A program made the translations under genes and the position numbers. From NCBI GenBank assembly GCA_963576725.1, contig OY755247.1, positions 14,820,526 through 14,884,525 of the forward strand: a stretch of 64,000 nt of DNA, written 5' to 3'. Positions 21,224 through 32,641 of the stretch are shown piece by piece (position 1 is the first letter of the stretch; every line of letters begins with the position of its first letter). The notes under the pieces were generated by a model that saw only the letters and a list, made by a program, of their open reading frames with translations, did no database searches and had not been told where the DNA came from. This DNA is from Azorinus chamasolen (Eukaryota; Mollusca; Bivalvia; Cardiida; Solecurtidae).

Positions 21224-21410
21224 TAATCCATTCCCACATATAGATGCCTTCGCAAACAGAGAACACCCAGATCAGACAGCCCCAGGAACTGTCTGGTCAG
21301 AGTCTGCTCTGTTTGCTGTAGGCATTTGATGGACATGTTTTTACAGTTTCTTCTTTGGCCAGAAATTCTCCTGTTGATTTTTCATTTATAAAGGTCTGTC
21401 AATAATTGTG
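21224..21410 (+). mobile_element. PB-A/B-like MITE, degraded
   Basis: CCATTCCCACATATAG, GCAAACAGAGAACACCCAG, a shortened core and GTCTGCTCTGTTTGC. The right end is abraded. Confidence 0.65.
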
Positions 21411-21411
21411 C

Positions 21412-21577
21412 TTAAACCCATACCCTCATATTGACGCCTTTTGACGCTTCTACAATAAGTCACCTATTGAAACCATTGTGATAAATAGAGCATTTGCTTA
21501 AACTACAAAATCCTAAAATTTTCCTTTTCTCTAGTTAATGCTCCTTTTTAGAAGATTTATTCAACGTGGTTGGATCT
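21412..21577 (-). mobile_element. PB-C MITE, core deleted, cut by HE
   Basis: TTAAACCCATACCCTCATAT to GTGGTTGGATCTAA. Only one palindrome arm remains. Confidence 0.75.
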
Positions 21578-21880
21578 AATAAGAGCCGCATGCGGCGCAA
21601 ACGCTCATCTGATTTGTCCAGCTTAATGAAACATTTTTGAAAAATATAAAGGACCACAACTCCAAAATTTTGAAATTAAGGTTCTTATCTAGGGGCCTTC
21701 CCCTCAATGAGATCTACCAACTAATGAGATTTCATGTTGATACCTCTTATACTTTTGAGTAATGAGCTACATTAAAGTTTTTGCACACCTACAACGACGA
21801 TGAGGACGACAACACCAACGCCTACGACCCAGTGATCACAATAGCTCTCGACTTTCCTTCAAAACAGACGAGCTAAAAAA
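21578..21880 (+). mobile_element. HE element (HE-6), complete copy
   Basis: AAGAGCCGCATGCGGCGC opens it. The body has GACCACAACTCCAAAATTTT and GGGGCCTTCCCCTCAATG. An ACGACG-rich run precedes AGCTCTCGACT...GACGAGCTAAAAAA. A second copy lies at 32006-32308. Confidence 0.8.
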
Positions 21881-21918
21881 AAAACTATGTGGTAATTGGT
21901 TAAGGTCATGAAACTGTT

Positions 21919-22170
21919 TCAGCCTTTCCTTCATACAAACATATTTTCACGCATTTGCAAACAGAGTAGACCCAGATCAGAGGGCTGCTAAAGGAGCCGT
22001 CTGATCAAGATCTGTTGTTTTCTAATGAGTTTGACAGATCTGTTTCTTTACTTTATAAAATGGCTATATACAATGCTCCACCTTCCATAATTGCATTATA
22101 ACTATTTTGTCCATGAACATTAAGTAGGTATTGAAATTTTGTAATACATATAGAACAGAGAAAAGGTTAA
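21919..22170 (+). mobile_element. PB-B MITE
   Basis: GCCTTTCCTTCATACAAAC to AACAGAGAAAAGGTTAA. It shares its right TTAA with the next PB-C. Confidence 0.88.
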
Positions 22171-22329
22171 CCCTTTCCTCCATAAATACGCCTTTCTACG
22201 CCTCTGTAAAAGTCACCTGTTGAAATAATTGTTAATAAAGCATTTGCTCCTATATTTATTACAATGGTTTCAAACTACAAAATTCTAAAAAAAATCCTTT
22301 TCACAATAGCCTATGAGGGAAAGAGTTAA
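22167..22329 (-). mobile_element. PB-C MITE, shortened
   Basis: TTAACCCTTTCCTCCATAAA to GAGGGAAAGAGTTAA. The palindrome and the GTAGATTTATTC block are deleted. Confidence 0.85.
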
Positions 22330-22568
22330 ACAATAGAATGGATTCAACTGATTGGTCAATAATTCAACAAATAGAATGCAACTGCTTATCTTATGAATGT
22401 GGGAAACGAGTGCACAGCTGACAATGGCGAACAGCGTAGACCCAGATTGGAGGACACCTAGTGTCCTTCATACTGAATAATTTCTATCTTTAAACAATGA
22501 TTAAAGCAACTCTGTTTTTGTCCAATATAAAACGCTAATACCAAAGAATACTCCATATTATGCTGTTT

Positions 22569-22574
22569 CTCTCG

Positions 22575-22606
<32 letters not shown>

Positions 22607-22612
22607 TTTCTA
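22569..22612. repeat. (CT)n microsatellite
   Basis: Interrupted CT/TTCT run. Confidence 0.9.
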
Positions 22613-22707
22613 CTTTTAATCATTTGTGTGTTGTAATGACCTATTCTGCAATTTCAAATATAATAGATCAATCAATCAATTTATTCTGATGACAAAAATT
22701 AATCGTG

Positions 22708-22888
22708 CTGACCCTCATAGGCTATTTTTAGACCCAACCTCTTTGAATGAATCTAGAATTGTGCAGTATAGAAACCATTTTGATAAATAGAGGATTTGCT
22801 ATGGAGCAAATGCTCTATTTGTCACAACGGTTTCAAAAAGTGACTATTACAGAGGCGTGGAAAGGCGTATTTATGGAGGAAAGGGTTA
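22708..22888 (+). mobile_element. PB-C MITE
   Basis: CCCTCATAGGCTATTTTTAG to TTTATGGAGGAAAGGGTTAA. The left TTAA is lost. The core is GATTTGCTATGGAGCAAATG. Confidence 0.85.
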
Positions 22889-22959
22889 AGTTTACAGTGA
22901 TCATATGTTCCATCTCAACCTTTATCATTACAGATTATATTATCTCTAATAAAAACTCC

Positions 22960-23205
22960 CAGGTGTTACATTTTTTAAAAGAAGCTTCTTGTATTTTATT
23001 GTATGGTTGCTCAAGTAAGAAAGAAAGCAATACAGAAAGTTCCTAAGGGAGCTTAACCACCTGTATTAAAATTTTAGAAAAAAAAACTATTTCTGCATTT
23101 AACGGTTATTACATAGGGTTTCAATTGTTTTATTGATCATTAGTTTCTATCCAGAGGTACGGATCGTTTGTTAAAGTGGAGGCATTTATCAGGGAGAATA
23201 CAGCA
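22960..23205 (+). mobile_element. Repeat J with TG-G-like core
   Basis: It shares with 53826-54093 the order AAAAG[A/G]AGCTTC, AGAAAGCAA.ACAGAAAGTTC, CCACCTGT, AACGGTTATTA and TTTTATT.ATCATTA. This copy has lost most of one palindrome arm. Confidence 0.65.
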
Positions 23206-23880
23206 TGCGTTAAATGTCAACGAGACCCTCAAGGTGAATGAGTCTTTGGACCAATTGAGTTTCCCTCATTAAATAACGTTTTTCATTTATTCATTTAATT
23301 TCTCTGGTAGCCATGTTTTTTGGAATTACAATAATTTGAATTCTTTTGGCAAAGGGTCACCTCAGAGAACGTTCCTACAGGATTGCAATGAAATTGTTTT
23401 AACCCTTTCCCTGTTCTCTATTTAGACCAAATTTCAATACCTACTGAATATTCATTAACAAAATAGTTATAAAGAAATATGGAAGGTGGAACATTGTAGA
23501 CATTTTAGAAAACAAAGAAACGGTTCTATTAAAATCTATTAGCAAACAGAGCAGACCCTGACCAGACGGCTCCTCTAGGAGCCGTCTAATCTGGGTCTAC
23601 TCTGTTTGCAAATGCGTGAAAACACGTTTGTATGAGGGAAAGGGTTAGACAAGATTTTTTAATTTTTCTCAATAGCCACAGCTGTACAAGGAAATTTAGC
23701 CCCTCTCTGAGATGGATGTTTTATGACAAATAATGAACATTAAGTATGGTGAAGGGTCCCTGTAGGAACTTTCCAACCCAATTTTATTGAAATCCAATCA
23801 GTTGTATCAGCAAAAGATTTTTTTTAAAGACTAGAAAGGTGTTCCTCGGACCATTTGTGTCGCCTGCCTGCTTACTGACC
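23206..23880 (+). repeat. HE-type internal units, interrupted by PB-B
   Basis: CAAAGGGTCACCTCAGAGAA / GTGAAGGGTCCCTGTAGGAA and GCAATGAAATTG / ATTGAAATCCAATCAG recur on the two sides. No terminal hairpins are visible. Confidence 0.55.
23399..23647 (-). mobile_element. PB-B MITE, intact
   Basis: TTAACCCTTTCCCTGTTC to GAGGGAAAGGGTTAG, with core GACGGCTCCTCTAGGAGCCG. The 3' copy of the target has mutated to TTAG. Confidence 0.92.
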
Positions 23881-24044
23881 CTCTTCCCACCAATTTTAAA
23901 CTTGACACAATTGCAGTACATGTTTACACAAATCATGTAAATGAGTATAACATAAATCCAGCTATGATGCTTAACTTGGAGTATGATCTATATGTAAGAA
24001 GTATGAAACTAAGACAAAACAATAATGAGAATAATGACCAAAGT

Positions 24045-24990
24045 GTAATATGTGAAGTTTAAATTTAATGGCATCAGTAGAACAGGACTTATTGGTCGGA
24101 CAAAAAAAAGGGAAAAAGGGGAATAACTCTAAAAATACTGAAGCTTGAGTTATGGACCTTGTGCATGACACTTCCTCTAATCAAGCATGTTCCATGTGTG
24201 ATGTTTGAATTCAATGGCATATTAAGTAGAATAGGACTTATTAGCCAGACAAAAAAAATGAAAAAAGGGGAATAACTCCAAAAATATTGAAGCTAGAGTT
24301 ATGGACCTTGTGCATGACACTTCCTCTCATCATGCCTGTTCCATGTGTGAAGTTTGAATTCAATGGTATCAGGCGATTACATCAGGCGATCACAAAAGCT
24401 CACCCTGAGCACTTTGTGCTCTGGTGAGCTAAAAAAATGATAACCGTAAGCTAATAACTCAAAAAATATTGATATCAGAGTTATGGCCCTTATGCATGAC
24501 ACTTCCTTTTATCATGCTCTTTCCATAAATGAAATTCATTTCGATAGCATCAGTAGAACAGGAGTTATTGATCAGACAAAAAATGTAGCAAAGGGCAATA
24601 ACTCCCAAAGTATTGATGCCAGAGTTATGGCCCTTGCTCATGACACTTCCTCTTATCATGACCTTTCCAGGTATGATGTTTCAATCCAATGGCATGAGCC
24701 ACATAGCAGTTATTGTCCGGACAAAAAAAGTGTGATTTTTTTACAAGGGGCAACAACTATAATATTAGTGAAGCCTGAGTTATGGACCTTGAGCATGACA
24801 CTTCCTCTTATCATGACCTTTCCATGTATGCAGTTTCAATCAAATGGCATGAGCCAGATAGGAGTTATTTTCCGGACAAAAAAAGTGATTTTTTTTTACA
24901 AAGGGCAATAACTCCAATATTAGTGACGGACAGACAGACAACTCACACGAAAACAATGTCTTCCCCTATAAATATGGGGGGAGACATAAT
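24045..24990 (+). mobile_element. HE element, ~150-bp tandem units
   Basis: Units contain GGAATAACTC, GAGTTATGGACCTTG, CATGACACTTCCTCT and GGCAT.AG..GA.AGGA.TTATT (about 24069, 24216, 24543, 24690, 24845). A GACAGACAGACAACTC run leads to the 3' hairpin TTCCCCTATAAATATGGGGG (about 24961-24981) and GACATAA. Long frames here come from the repeat period, not a gene. Confidence 0.75.
24371..24436 (+). mobile_element. HE-H 3' end fragment inside another HE array
   Basis: ATCAGGCGATCACAAAAGCT then a stem CTCACC..GAGCAC / GTGCTC.GGTGAG and CTAAAA. It is the same 3' end as at 48563-48600. Confidence 0.75.
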
Positions 24991-24996
24991 TAGATT

Positions 24997-25138
24997 GTTA
25001 TAATAGCTAGCCCATGGACAAAGGAACGTATCAATGTTTAACAAACGCAAACAGAGCAGACCTAGATCAGACATAGCCAGGCATAGATCTGGGTCTTCTC
25101 TGTTGGCGTAAAAACACATTTATGGGGTAAAGGGTTAA
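24997..25138 (-). mobile_element. PB-A MITE, partial
   Basis: GATTGTTATAATAGC, CCCATGGACAAAGGAA, AACAGAGCAGACC and GGGGTAAAGGGTTAA. The palindrome centre and left end are lost. Confidence 0.7.
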
Positions 25139-25350
25139 CTCTTTATGCCATTAATATTCAGGCAAGAACTGATTTTTTAATCACGACAAGTTATAAACAA
25201 GATTTTTTTTATCATGACACAGTCTGTATAATCAAATCTATATTATATAAAAAGCAAACAGAGTATACCCTGATCAGATGGCTCCAATAGGAGCCATCTG
25301 ATCTGGGTCTACTGTTTGCAAAGGCATAAAAAGACACATCTATGATTTGA
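25139..25350 (-). mobile_element. PB-A MITE
   Basis: CTCTTTATGCCATTAATATT, then core GATGGCTCCAATAGGAGCCA and GCAAAGGCATAAAAAG. The right terminus is lost. Confidence 0.8.
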
Positions 25351-25550
25351 TTTAGAGCTTAAACAATGAAAGAATATAAATGCATAGACAGTGTTTATTA
25401 CATATTACTGTTGGTGAAAAATAGGCTATGAAGATGAAAGGCTATCATTACTGGTCGACTGAGGTCATGAGGAAGGCATATCAATCAGCTGTCATCTACA
25501 TAATCAGTAAATCAGTCAGTCTAGAGATACTGGAAATAATGGACAGTACC

Positions 25551-25797
25551 TTAGCCCTTTCCTTCAAATAAACACCTTTTCACACAATTGCAAACAGAGT
25601 AGACCCAGATCAGATGGCTCCTATTGGAGCCGTCTGTTCAGGGTCTGCTCGGTTTGCTAATGGAATTTGATAGATCTGTTTTATTAGTTTTTAAAGTGGT
25701 TACTATGTTTCATCTTCCATATTACATTATAACTACTTTGTCTATGAATGAGTAGGTACCGAAATTTGGAATAAATATAGAACAGGAAAAGAGTTAA
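25551..25797 (+). mobile_element. PB-B MITE
   Basis: TTAGCCCTTTCCTTCAAAT to GAACAGGAAAAGAGTTAA. The core is GATGGCTCCTATTGGAGCCG. Confidence 0.9.
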
Positions 25798-25935
25798 ACC
25801 TGCTCAAATAATTATCTTTACCTCAAGACTTTTCATCGGGAAGACGCTGACAGAATGACATTTGCACCTTCATTTTCATGGAGACACACAAGTAAATTTG
25901 AAATTCACCTAAACAGCCTTGTCATACCACATTGT

Positions 25936-26148
25936 TTAACCCTTTCCTCCATAAATACGCATTTCTACGCCTTCTTGAAACCATTGTGATAAAAAGAGCA
26001 TTTGCTCCTATAGGAGCAAATGCTCTATTTATCATAATGGTTTCAAACTACGAAATTCTAAAACTTTACTTTACTCTAGTAAATGCTCCTTTAGGGTGGA
26101 TTTATCCAGAGGTTGGGTCTAAAAATAGCCTATTGAGGAATAGGTTAA
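25936..26148 (-). mobile_element. PB-C MITE, intact with perfect core
   Basis: TTAACCCTTTCCTCCATAAA to GAGGAATAGGTTAA. GCATTTGCTCCTATAGGAGC is flanked by long arms. A 20-bp PB-A terminus follows its right TTAA. Confidence 0.92.
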
Positions 26149-26569
26149 CCCTTTACTCCATAAATATACTTTTGCTGTTTTTTTCTTTCTTTTGTACAGT
26201 TTTTAATACTGATTAGCTGCCTGAATCCAGACTGTTTGCAAATCCATGTACAGTTCTGAAAGCTAATTTTGTTTGTTTGTGTATTAGGGTTTTAGGTCAA
26301 CTTTACCAGTATTTCAGTCATATCACCGATGTCCAGGTAATTACAGGTGGAGGAAGAACCCTGAGTGTTTCATCCATGCAGGGAACAAATTGCATTGTTT
26401 CATGAACAGATCATCGACCTACCACAAGTTTTAAACACCTTCCTCTCTAAACTCTATTGTCTGTTACAATGTCTTAAAAGTACATTTTTCTTCCATTCCA
26501 TTTCATACAACTTTGCCCGAGTGTCAAACAGTTTGGATTCTGATATCTAATCTGGACCCAATAAGTGTG
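26149..26569. other. No clear feature
   Basis: Fragments such as CAGTTTGGATTCTGATATC recall PB-E. The rest is unassigned. Confidence 0.5.
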
Positions 26570-26820
26570 CAACAATCATCACAAAATGGTCCATTTAACT
26601 TAAAAAGGGGAATAACTCAAAAAGTATTGCATGCAGAGTGATGGACCTTAGTTACATCAATGGTCCTCAGTGAGAGGAAGACACATGTGAAAATTGAAAG
26701 CTCTATAATTAGTTTAGAAATGACAGCCAAAAAAAGAATGTGATGGACAGACAGACGGACGGACAGACAGATGACGGATAAGTGATCCTTAAGTGACACA
26801 CTGCCTCTAGGCAGGTGACA
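26570..26820 (+). mobile_element. HE element, 3' unit
   Basis: GGGGAATAACTCAAAAAG, a GGACAGACAGACGGACGG run, then stem TGACACACTGCCTCTAGGCA/GGTGACA. The 5' end is unclear. Confidence 0.6.
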
Positions 26821-26894
26821 CAGAGTAGACTCAAATTAGAAACAGACGTTTTCTTTCCATATGATAGATAAGATTTGAAGTGTTCCCACTGTAC

Positions 26895-27033
26895 TCAAGA
26901 AAACTATCAGAACTATCGATTGTTGAAATAACTATTGGCGATAGTTCTCGATAGTCAAAATTACTATTGAACTATTACTATTGGAAGCTCAACTATTGTG
27001 ATATATCGATAGTTCGACCTAGTGTTACACCTC
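26895..27033. mobile_element. hAT-like remnant rich in ACTATCGAT
   Basis: Repeats of AACTATCGAT/ATCGATAGTT and an end GACCTAGTGTTACACCTC resemble one terminus of hAT elements. It replaces the left half of the adjoining PB-B. Confidence 0.4.
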
Positions 27034-27154
27034 TATCTATTTCATTACTTTCTAAAATGGCTAAAATGTTCCACCTTCCATATAATTATTTTGTCCATGC
27101 ATATTCAGTTGGTATTGAACATTTGGAATAAACATGGAACAGGGAAAGGGTTAA
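27034..27154 (+). mobile_element. PB-B right half
   Basis: CATTACTTTCTAAAATGGC to GGAACAGGGAAAGGGTTAA. Confidence 0.8.
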
Positions 27155-27284
27155 AAGTCTCTGCACATCAGATCAAGTATCTAAATCTGTATGCTTGTGA
27201 TGTAGCTACCACAGTTTGGATCCAGATGGTATCCCAAGTTTCACCAAGATCTATATTGTTTGACACTCTGTCCACAGTTATAAA

Positions 27285-27665
27285 CAGAGGTCCAGATAAG
27301 ATGCGTAAATTAACCCTTTCCCTGTTCTGTATTTAAGCCAAATTTCAATACCTACTGAATATTCATTAACAAAATAGTTATTAAGAAATATGGAAGGTGG
27401 AACATTGTAGACATTTTAAAAAGTAAAGAAACAAATCCATCAAATTTTATTAGCAAACAGAGCGGACCCTGATCAGACGGCTCCTCTAGGACCCGTCTGA
27501 TCTGGGTCTACTCTGTTTGCAAATGCGTGAAAACACGTTTGTATGAGGGAAAGGGTTAAAACATGCGTAAATTAAAACATTTCATGAATAACTCTTTTAT
27601 TTTTCAGCCTGGAGAAATGAAGATTTTAGTATTTGGGTACGCACCTTTATCTGTAGCGCCGATAA
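27285..27665 (-). mobile_element. HT-F MITE split by PB-B
   Basis: CAGAGGTCCAGATAAGATG on the left, CGCACCTTTATCTGTAGCGC on the right. The phrase GCGTAAATTAA occurs on both sides of the insertion. The palindrome is lost. Confidence 0.8.
27310..27559 (-). mobile_element. PB-B MITE, intact, nested
   Basis: It is 250 bp with TTAA on both sides. The core is GACGGCTCCTCTAGGACCCG. Confidence 0.93.
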
Positions 27666-27989
27666 AGAGAAATGAAGGAAGAATTGGCCTGCAGCAGACG
27701 ACAAGCTCTGCAGACGACAATAACTTGCAGCAGATGACAATTACCTGGTGTGCAAAGGCCATGCAGTACTGACCATTCCCATGCAAGATTATGGTCAAGT
27801 AGGTCATTTAATGGCTGTGTCCTATTATAGTTGGACTGACCAGTGAACTCATCTGACCAGTTGATCTATCGGACATGACCCCTTCAGTGTCCAACTTCGG
27901 CCAGTTCTTTAGGTCATCCACTGGACAGCTTATTATTATTTACTTACCGGTAGAACTTGGTTAACAACATACCTTGTTTTCATCCACAC

Positions 27990-28880
27990 AATTTCAAAAT
28001 TCTTCAAATCTGCTTGAACAGTTTTGGTAGGGGGTCACCAAAGCAAATTTTCTGTGGAAATTTTCCAAAAAATCATACAAGGATTTAAATCCCACCTGTA
28101 GTGCCTAGTATATTTTTTAACCCTTTACTCCATGAATATGCCTTTCTATGCACTTGCAAACAGAGTAGACCCAGATTAGACGGCTCCTCAGTCCTACAAG
28201 AGCCATCTGATCAGGGTCTGCTATGGTTGCTTATCGAATAATATAGATCTGATTCTAGTTTCTGCTTTGGCCAAAAAGTCATGTTAAAAAATAATCAAAT
28301 TGATATTCATCGAGTCCTCATTTCTTTCATGGAGTAGAGGGTTAACATATCACAAAAATTGTTTGAACAATTTGGCAAAAGGTAGACCTAAGAAACTTCC
28401 TGTAGAGTATTGAAATCCATCCAGCTGTTTTCAGGGAAGAAGATTTTTTTAAAGTTCACTATAGCCATATAAAGAATATTAGTCTGGCATCCACTTTTTC
28501 ACAAATTAAAACAGTTTGAACAATGTTGGTAAAAGTTAATTCCATAATTTCTGCAAAATTATTTTGAAGTCCAGCCGTTTCCAACAAGAAAGGTACCACA
28601 ACCACATGATTTCAATCTTTTTAACAAAAATGGAAAACTACCTCACAAGGACCCCATTGCTGTGGAACAGGCTTTTTAGAGAGGTTGCTATCACAACCAC
28701 AGTTCAGCATGGATTTCAAACTGTTTAACAAAAACTGTTTCAGGGAACCACACAAGGACACACTTTACCCACTGCTGTGGAACATTGGAATTTTAGAGTA
28801 GATGTAAATTGTTGACCACAGTTGATGGACTGAGGTGCAACAGCCTCAGCACTATCACAATAGTACATTCTGAGCACTAA
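27990..28880 (+). repeat. HE-type degenerate tandem units, split by PB-A
   Basis: Units repeat TTGAACA.TTTGG, GGTAGACC/GGGGTCACC, TTGAAATCCATCCAGC and CAGGGAAGAAGATTTTTTT. There are about four diverged units and no end hairpins. Confidence 0.55.
28117..28345 (+). mobile_element. PB-A MITE, nested
   Basis: TTAACCCTTTACTCCATGAA to ATGGAGTAGAGGGTTAA. The core has a small insertion (GCTCCTCAGTCCTAC). Confidence 0.9.
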
Positions 28881-28901
28881 CATTGTACTTTTAAACTAGT
28901 A

Positions 28902-29851
28902 CAGTAAAACTCGGTTATAACGAATTCCAAGGGACAGCAGGATTTACTTCGCTATAAACATTCTTCGCTATATTGATAGTACGAAGTTCGCTATAAATTA
29001 TGACTTTAACACACGACTGTTCAATATTTATTAAACTGTTATTCAGACATGTATGCGTAGCGATCAAACTCCCAAAATGCACATCATTCATTTACAGCTT
29101 ACTCTTTGTGGAAGAAATCGGTCATTTGCTGTTGAACACACGTTGATGCTTGAAACTTGCCAAATAACTGTTTCATAAATGTCAGTGTTTAAAAAAAATC
29201 AGGAGCATTTGGTCGTTGCTCCAATGTCCGATGCAAATTGGGTATAGCGGACAAAGACTCCGCGTATGTGGGCAGGGGCAAATATTCCTTATAGATCTGT
29301 GTCGTTATCAGGGTCAGCGGTAGATTCTATTTTTAGCGGAAAATGCTGAAATAACATGCGAACGTGGAGGGAATAACAAAACTAAAAGACTTCAAGTATT
29401 TATTTTGAAAATAAAAATCGAGCATCATATCTTAACAATTTTTAGCTATAACCCGTACTTTTAAGTGCATATATATGCCCCTCGGCTAACGGTGTTTAGT
29501 TATACCCTACCACCGTGAAGAATACATGCTTTACGGATCGCTTCACAGTTCGCCCAAACACTAGTGTGTGTTTTAACACCTATGCGACATGGTGTTAATC
29601 GTGCGAAATACACAGGTGATTGAAGAAAGTAGCAAGGTGAAACTTCGCTTTAATGAAGGAATTTTAAATAGTTTTGTAAATAATGGTACTGGAAAATCAG
29701 TTCGCCATAAGCGAAAATTCGCTCTAACCAACTTCGCACTAAACATTATGGTCTGTATAGAATTAATGAATATATCGACCGGGGAACGAACTTTAGTTCG
29801 CTATAAGCGGGAATTCGCTTTATCAGAGTTCGTTATAAATAAGTTTTACTG
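28902..29851. mobile_element. TG-L Tigger-like non-autonomous element, 950 bp
   Basis: TA, then CAGTAAAACTCGGTTATAAC; the far end is AAATAAGTTTTACTG then TA. TTCGCTATAA-type motifs repeat near both ends, which explains the repetitive open frame at 29589-29870. No transposase frame is seen. Confidence 0.85.
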
Positions 29852-29866
29852 TACAGAGATACAGAT

Positions 29867-30116
29867 TTAACCCTTACCCTCATACAAACGTGTTTTCACG
29901 CATTTGCAAACAGAGTTGGCCCAGATCAGACGGCTCCTAGAGGAGCCGTCTGATCAGGGTCTACTCTGTTTGCTATTAGAATTTGATAGATCCGTTTCTT
30001 TGCTTTCTAAAATGTCTACAATGTCCCACCTTCAAGAATTCTTTATAACTATTTTATTAATGAATATTCAGTAGGTACTGAAAAATGACCTAAATATAGA
30101 ACAGGGAAAGGGTTAA
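29867..30116 (+). mobile_element. PB-B MITE, intact
   Basis: It is 250 bp with core GACGGCTCCTAGAGGAGCCG and TTAA at both ends. Confidence 0.93.
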
Positions 30117-30291
30117 AGGTGTTTACCCAAATCCTAAAACCGTCATTTCTCCATCAAACCCTATTCTGTGATTCTACAGTTTCTACTAAGGCCAAAAATT
30201 CCCATATCCATGGGCCGCTATAAAAATGAATCTTATTAATATTCATGATGTCATTTTTTCTTTCATGAATATTCATGGAGTAAAGGGTTAA
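30117..30291 (+). mobile_element. HT-F fragment joined to PB-A right half
   Basis: GTCATTTCTCCATCAAACCC (HT-F) runs directly into TTCTACAGTTTCTAC (PB-A) and on to GGAGTAAAGGGTTAA. Confidence 0.75.
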
Positions 30292-30494
30292 TTAAACAAG
30301 TAAAGGGGAAGTCCCTACATTAGACGTGTTTCAAAAATACCTTAAATATACAAAACTCGTTTGTTTATATGCTGAAAAGAAGTATGTCGCAAGAAAACCT
30401 ATCCAATAAAAGTTGAAAATGACAAAACATCCATGTGTTTGATATTGATGATCCCAATTTTATTCCCTAATGTTTCAGTTTTATTTGGGTTGGG

Positions 30495-30716
30495 CAAAAT
30501 TTCAATATCTACTGAATATTCATTAACGAAATAGTTATAAAGAAATATGGGAGGTGACTCATTGTATACATTTTAGAAAGCAAAGAAACAGATCTATCAA
30601 ATTCTATTAGCAAACAGAGCAGACCCTGATCAGACGGCTCCTCTAGGAGCCGTCTGAACTGGGTCTACTCTGTTTGCAAATGCGTGAAAATACGTTTATA
30701 TGAGGGAAAGGGTTAC
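30495..30716 (-). mobile_element. PB-B MITE, one end lost
   Basis: GCAAAATTTCAATATCTAC to GAGGGAAAGGGTTAC. The core is GACGGCTCCTCTAGGAGCCG. Confidence 0.88.
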
Positions 30717-30876
30717 ACGGCTCCTTCATTTAAGGGTTATGGAATACTATAGATCTAATTCTACGGTTTCTGCTATGACCAAAAAGGCCGTGTTCATGTG
30801 CCATCATAAATATTCACCTTATTAATATTCATGACATCATTATTTCTTTGATGAATATTCATGGAGTAAAGGGTTG
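30717..30876 (+). mobile_element. PB-A right half
   Basis: GGAATACTATAGATCTAATT to CATGGAGTAAAGGGTTG, joined to the PB-B end. Confidence 0.78.
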
Positions 30877-30978
30877 TCATTTCTTTTATATCTCTTCAAA
30901 ATATGTAGAGTAGAGTTCCAAATGGAAAGGCAGTAATACACTTCTTACTACTAATTTGTATTGGAATAGAATAAACTA

Positions 30979-31373
30979 GAAATGTGTCCATAGGACACTG
31001 ATGCCCCAACTTCAGACTTTTTGTCACAGAAATTATGGGCCATAATCATGTATGCAACGACTGAAGCAATTTACATGGCTATAGAACTTGACCAGGATAT
31101 AATGGTCACAAACATGTGTGTAATGTTTGGTGAAGATTGGACAAATACTTTCCAAGAAAGAATCTGGACAAGATATTTTTGAAGTCATTTTTGCAAATAA
31201 AGGGCCGCAACTCCTAAACGAATGAAGCAACTTACATGGTTGTTGGACTTGACCAAGATATTATGGCCACAAACATGTGTGTACAGTTTAGTGTGGATTG
31301 GACAAATACTTTGAACTGACGGGCGGACAAGGTCAACCCTATATGCCACCACTATGTGGGGGCATAAATATTA
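30979..31373 (+). mobile_element. HE element, complete short copy
   Basis: Stem GTGTCCATAGGACAC (30984-30998) then ATGCCCC. Two units contain GGCCATAATCATG, GGCCACAAACATGTGTG and GATTGGACAAATACTTT. The end is ATGCCACCACTATGTGGGGG and CATAAAT. Confidence 0.78.
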
Positions 31374-31375
31374 CT

Positions 31376-31612
31376 TTAAACCTTTCCCTGCTGAATAATC
31401 ATTTAAGAAACAATGATATCATGTATATTTATTAGCTAAATATAAATGATACCATTATGTACATATGAGCTTTTGGTACTGGTAGAAACTGCACAGTTAC
31501 ATCTATTATAATTTCATAATTAAACACAGCTAATACAGCTCCAACAGCATCCATCTGATCTGGGTCTATTCCGTTTGTGAAGGTAAGAAAAAGTGTCTCT
31601 ATAAAGGAATGT
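31376..31612 (-). mobile_element. PB-A MITE, diverged
   Basis: TTAAACCTTTCCCTGCTGAA, ATATTTATTAGCTAAAT, a core remnant CAGCTCCAACAGCATCC and GTGTCTCTATAAAGG. Confidence 0.75.
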
Positions 31613-31626
31613 GTTTTCACAATGCT

Positions 31627-31829
31627 TTAACCCATTCCCTCATAGGCTATTTTTAGACCCAACCTCTTTGAATAAATCTACCGAAAAGGAACATTTACTA
31701 GAGAAAAGGATTTTTTTTTAATGTGAAGTTTTTAATCTATTGTGATAGAGCATTAATTTTTGCTCCTATGGAGCAAATGCTCTATTTATCACAATGGTTT
31801 AAGAAAAAGTGGCTTTTACCGAAGCGCCT
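31627..31829 (+). mobile_element. PB-C MITE, right end lost
   Basis: TTAACCCATTCCCTCATAGG to TGGCTTTTACCGAAGCGCC. The core is GCTCCTATGGAGCAAATGC. Confidence 0.88.
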
Positions 31830-32005
31830 TGCTAATTTGACATGTGGATGAATTACTAAGTGTGCAAGGAGTTACAGAAGAGTTGCCTGTGAAATAGTTC
31901 CCTAATTACCCTACTTATGATTCTGACACCTAATCTACCCTCTCCACCGGCTTGTAAATTTGGCACCATTTTGATAACTTTAAATTATTAGACTGACATA
32001 ATAGC

Positions 32006-32308
32006 AAACAAGAGCTGCGTGCGGCGCCAAAGCGCGTCTGATTTGGTGCTTGTCCAGCTAAATTAAAAAAAATTGAAAACAATAAAGGGCCATAACTCCA
32101 AAATTTTAAAATCAAGAGTTGTGGTTCTTATGTAGGGGCCTTCCCCTTAAGGAGATCTACTAAGCTATGAAGTTTCATGTTGATACCTCTTATACTTTTC
32201 GAGAAATGAGCTACATTAAAGTTTTTGCATGCCGCCGTCGCCGACGACGACGCCCACGACCCAGTGATTACAACAGCTCGACTTTTCTTCGTAACACTGA
32301 TGAGCTAA
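32006..32308 (+). mobile_element. HE element (HE-6), second copy
   Basis: ACAAGAGCTGCGTGCGGCGC opens it. GGGCCATAACTCCAAAATTT and GGGGCCTTCCCCTTAAGG match 21578-21880. The end is AGCTCGACTTTTC...GATGAGCTAATAA. Confidence 0.82.
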
Positions 32309-32417
32309 TAATGTAGATTCTGATCAAACTGTTCCGTCTTGATCAGAGTCTACATTATTTGCCTAAGTTTGTCTGTCGGAATATTTAAGGTAATTAGGGA
32401 AGTTGAACATAACAATA

Positions 32418-32641
32418 CTACTCCTTAAATACGCCTTTCTACGGCAGACCCAGATCAGACAGCTCCCATAGGATTACGCCTGATCAAGGTCTCCACTGTT
32501 TGCTTATGAAATAGTACAAATCCGATTCTAAAGTTTCTGCCATGGCCAAACATTCATGTTAATGTTCCATTGTAAAAATTAATCTAATCATGGTATGTGT
32601 CATTAGATCTTACATGAAAATTCATGCAGTAAAAGGGTTAC
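32418..32641 (+). mobile_element. PB-A MITE
   Basis: CTACTCCTTAAATACGCC to CATGCAGTAAAAGGGTTAC. The core is damaged (CAGCTCCCATAGGATTAC). Confidence 0.78.
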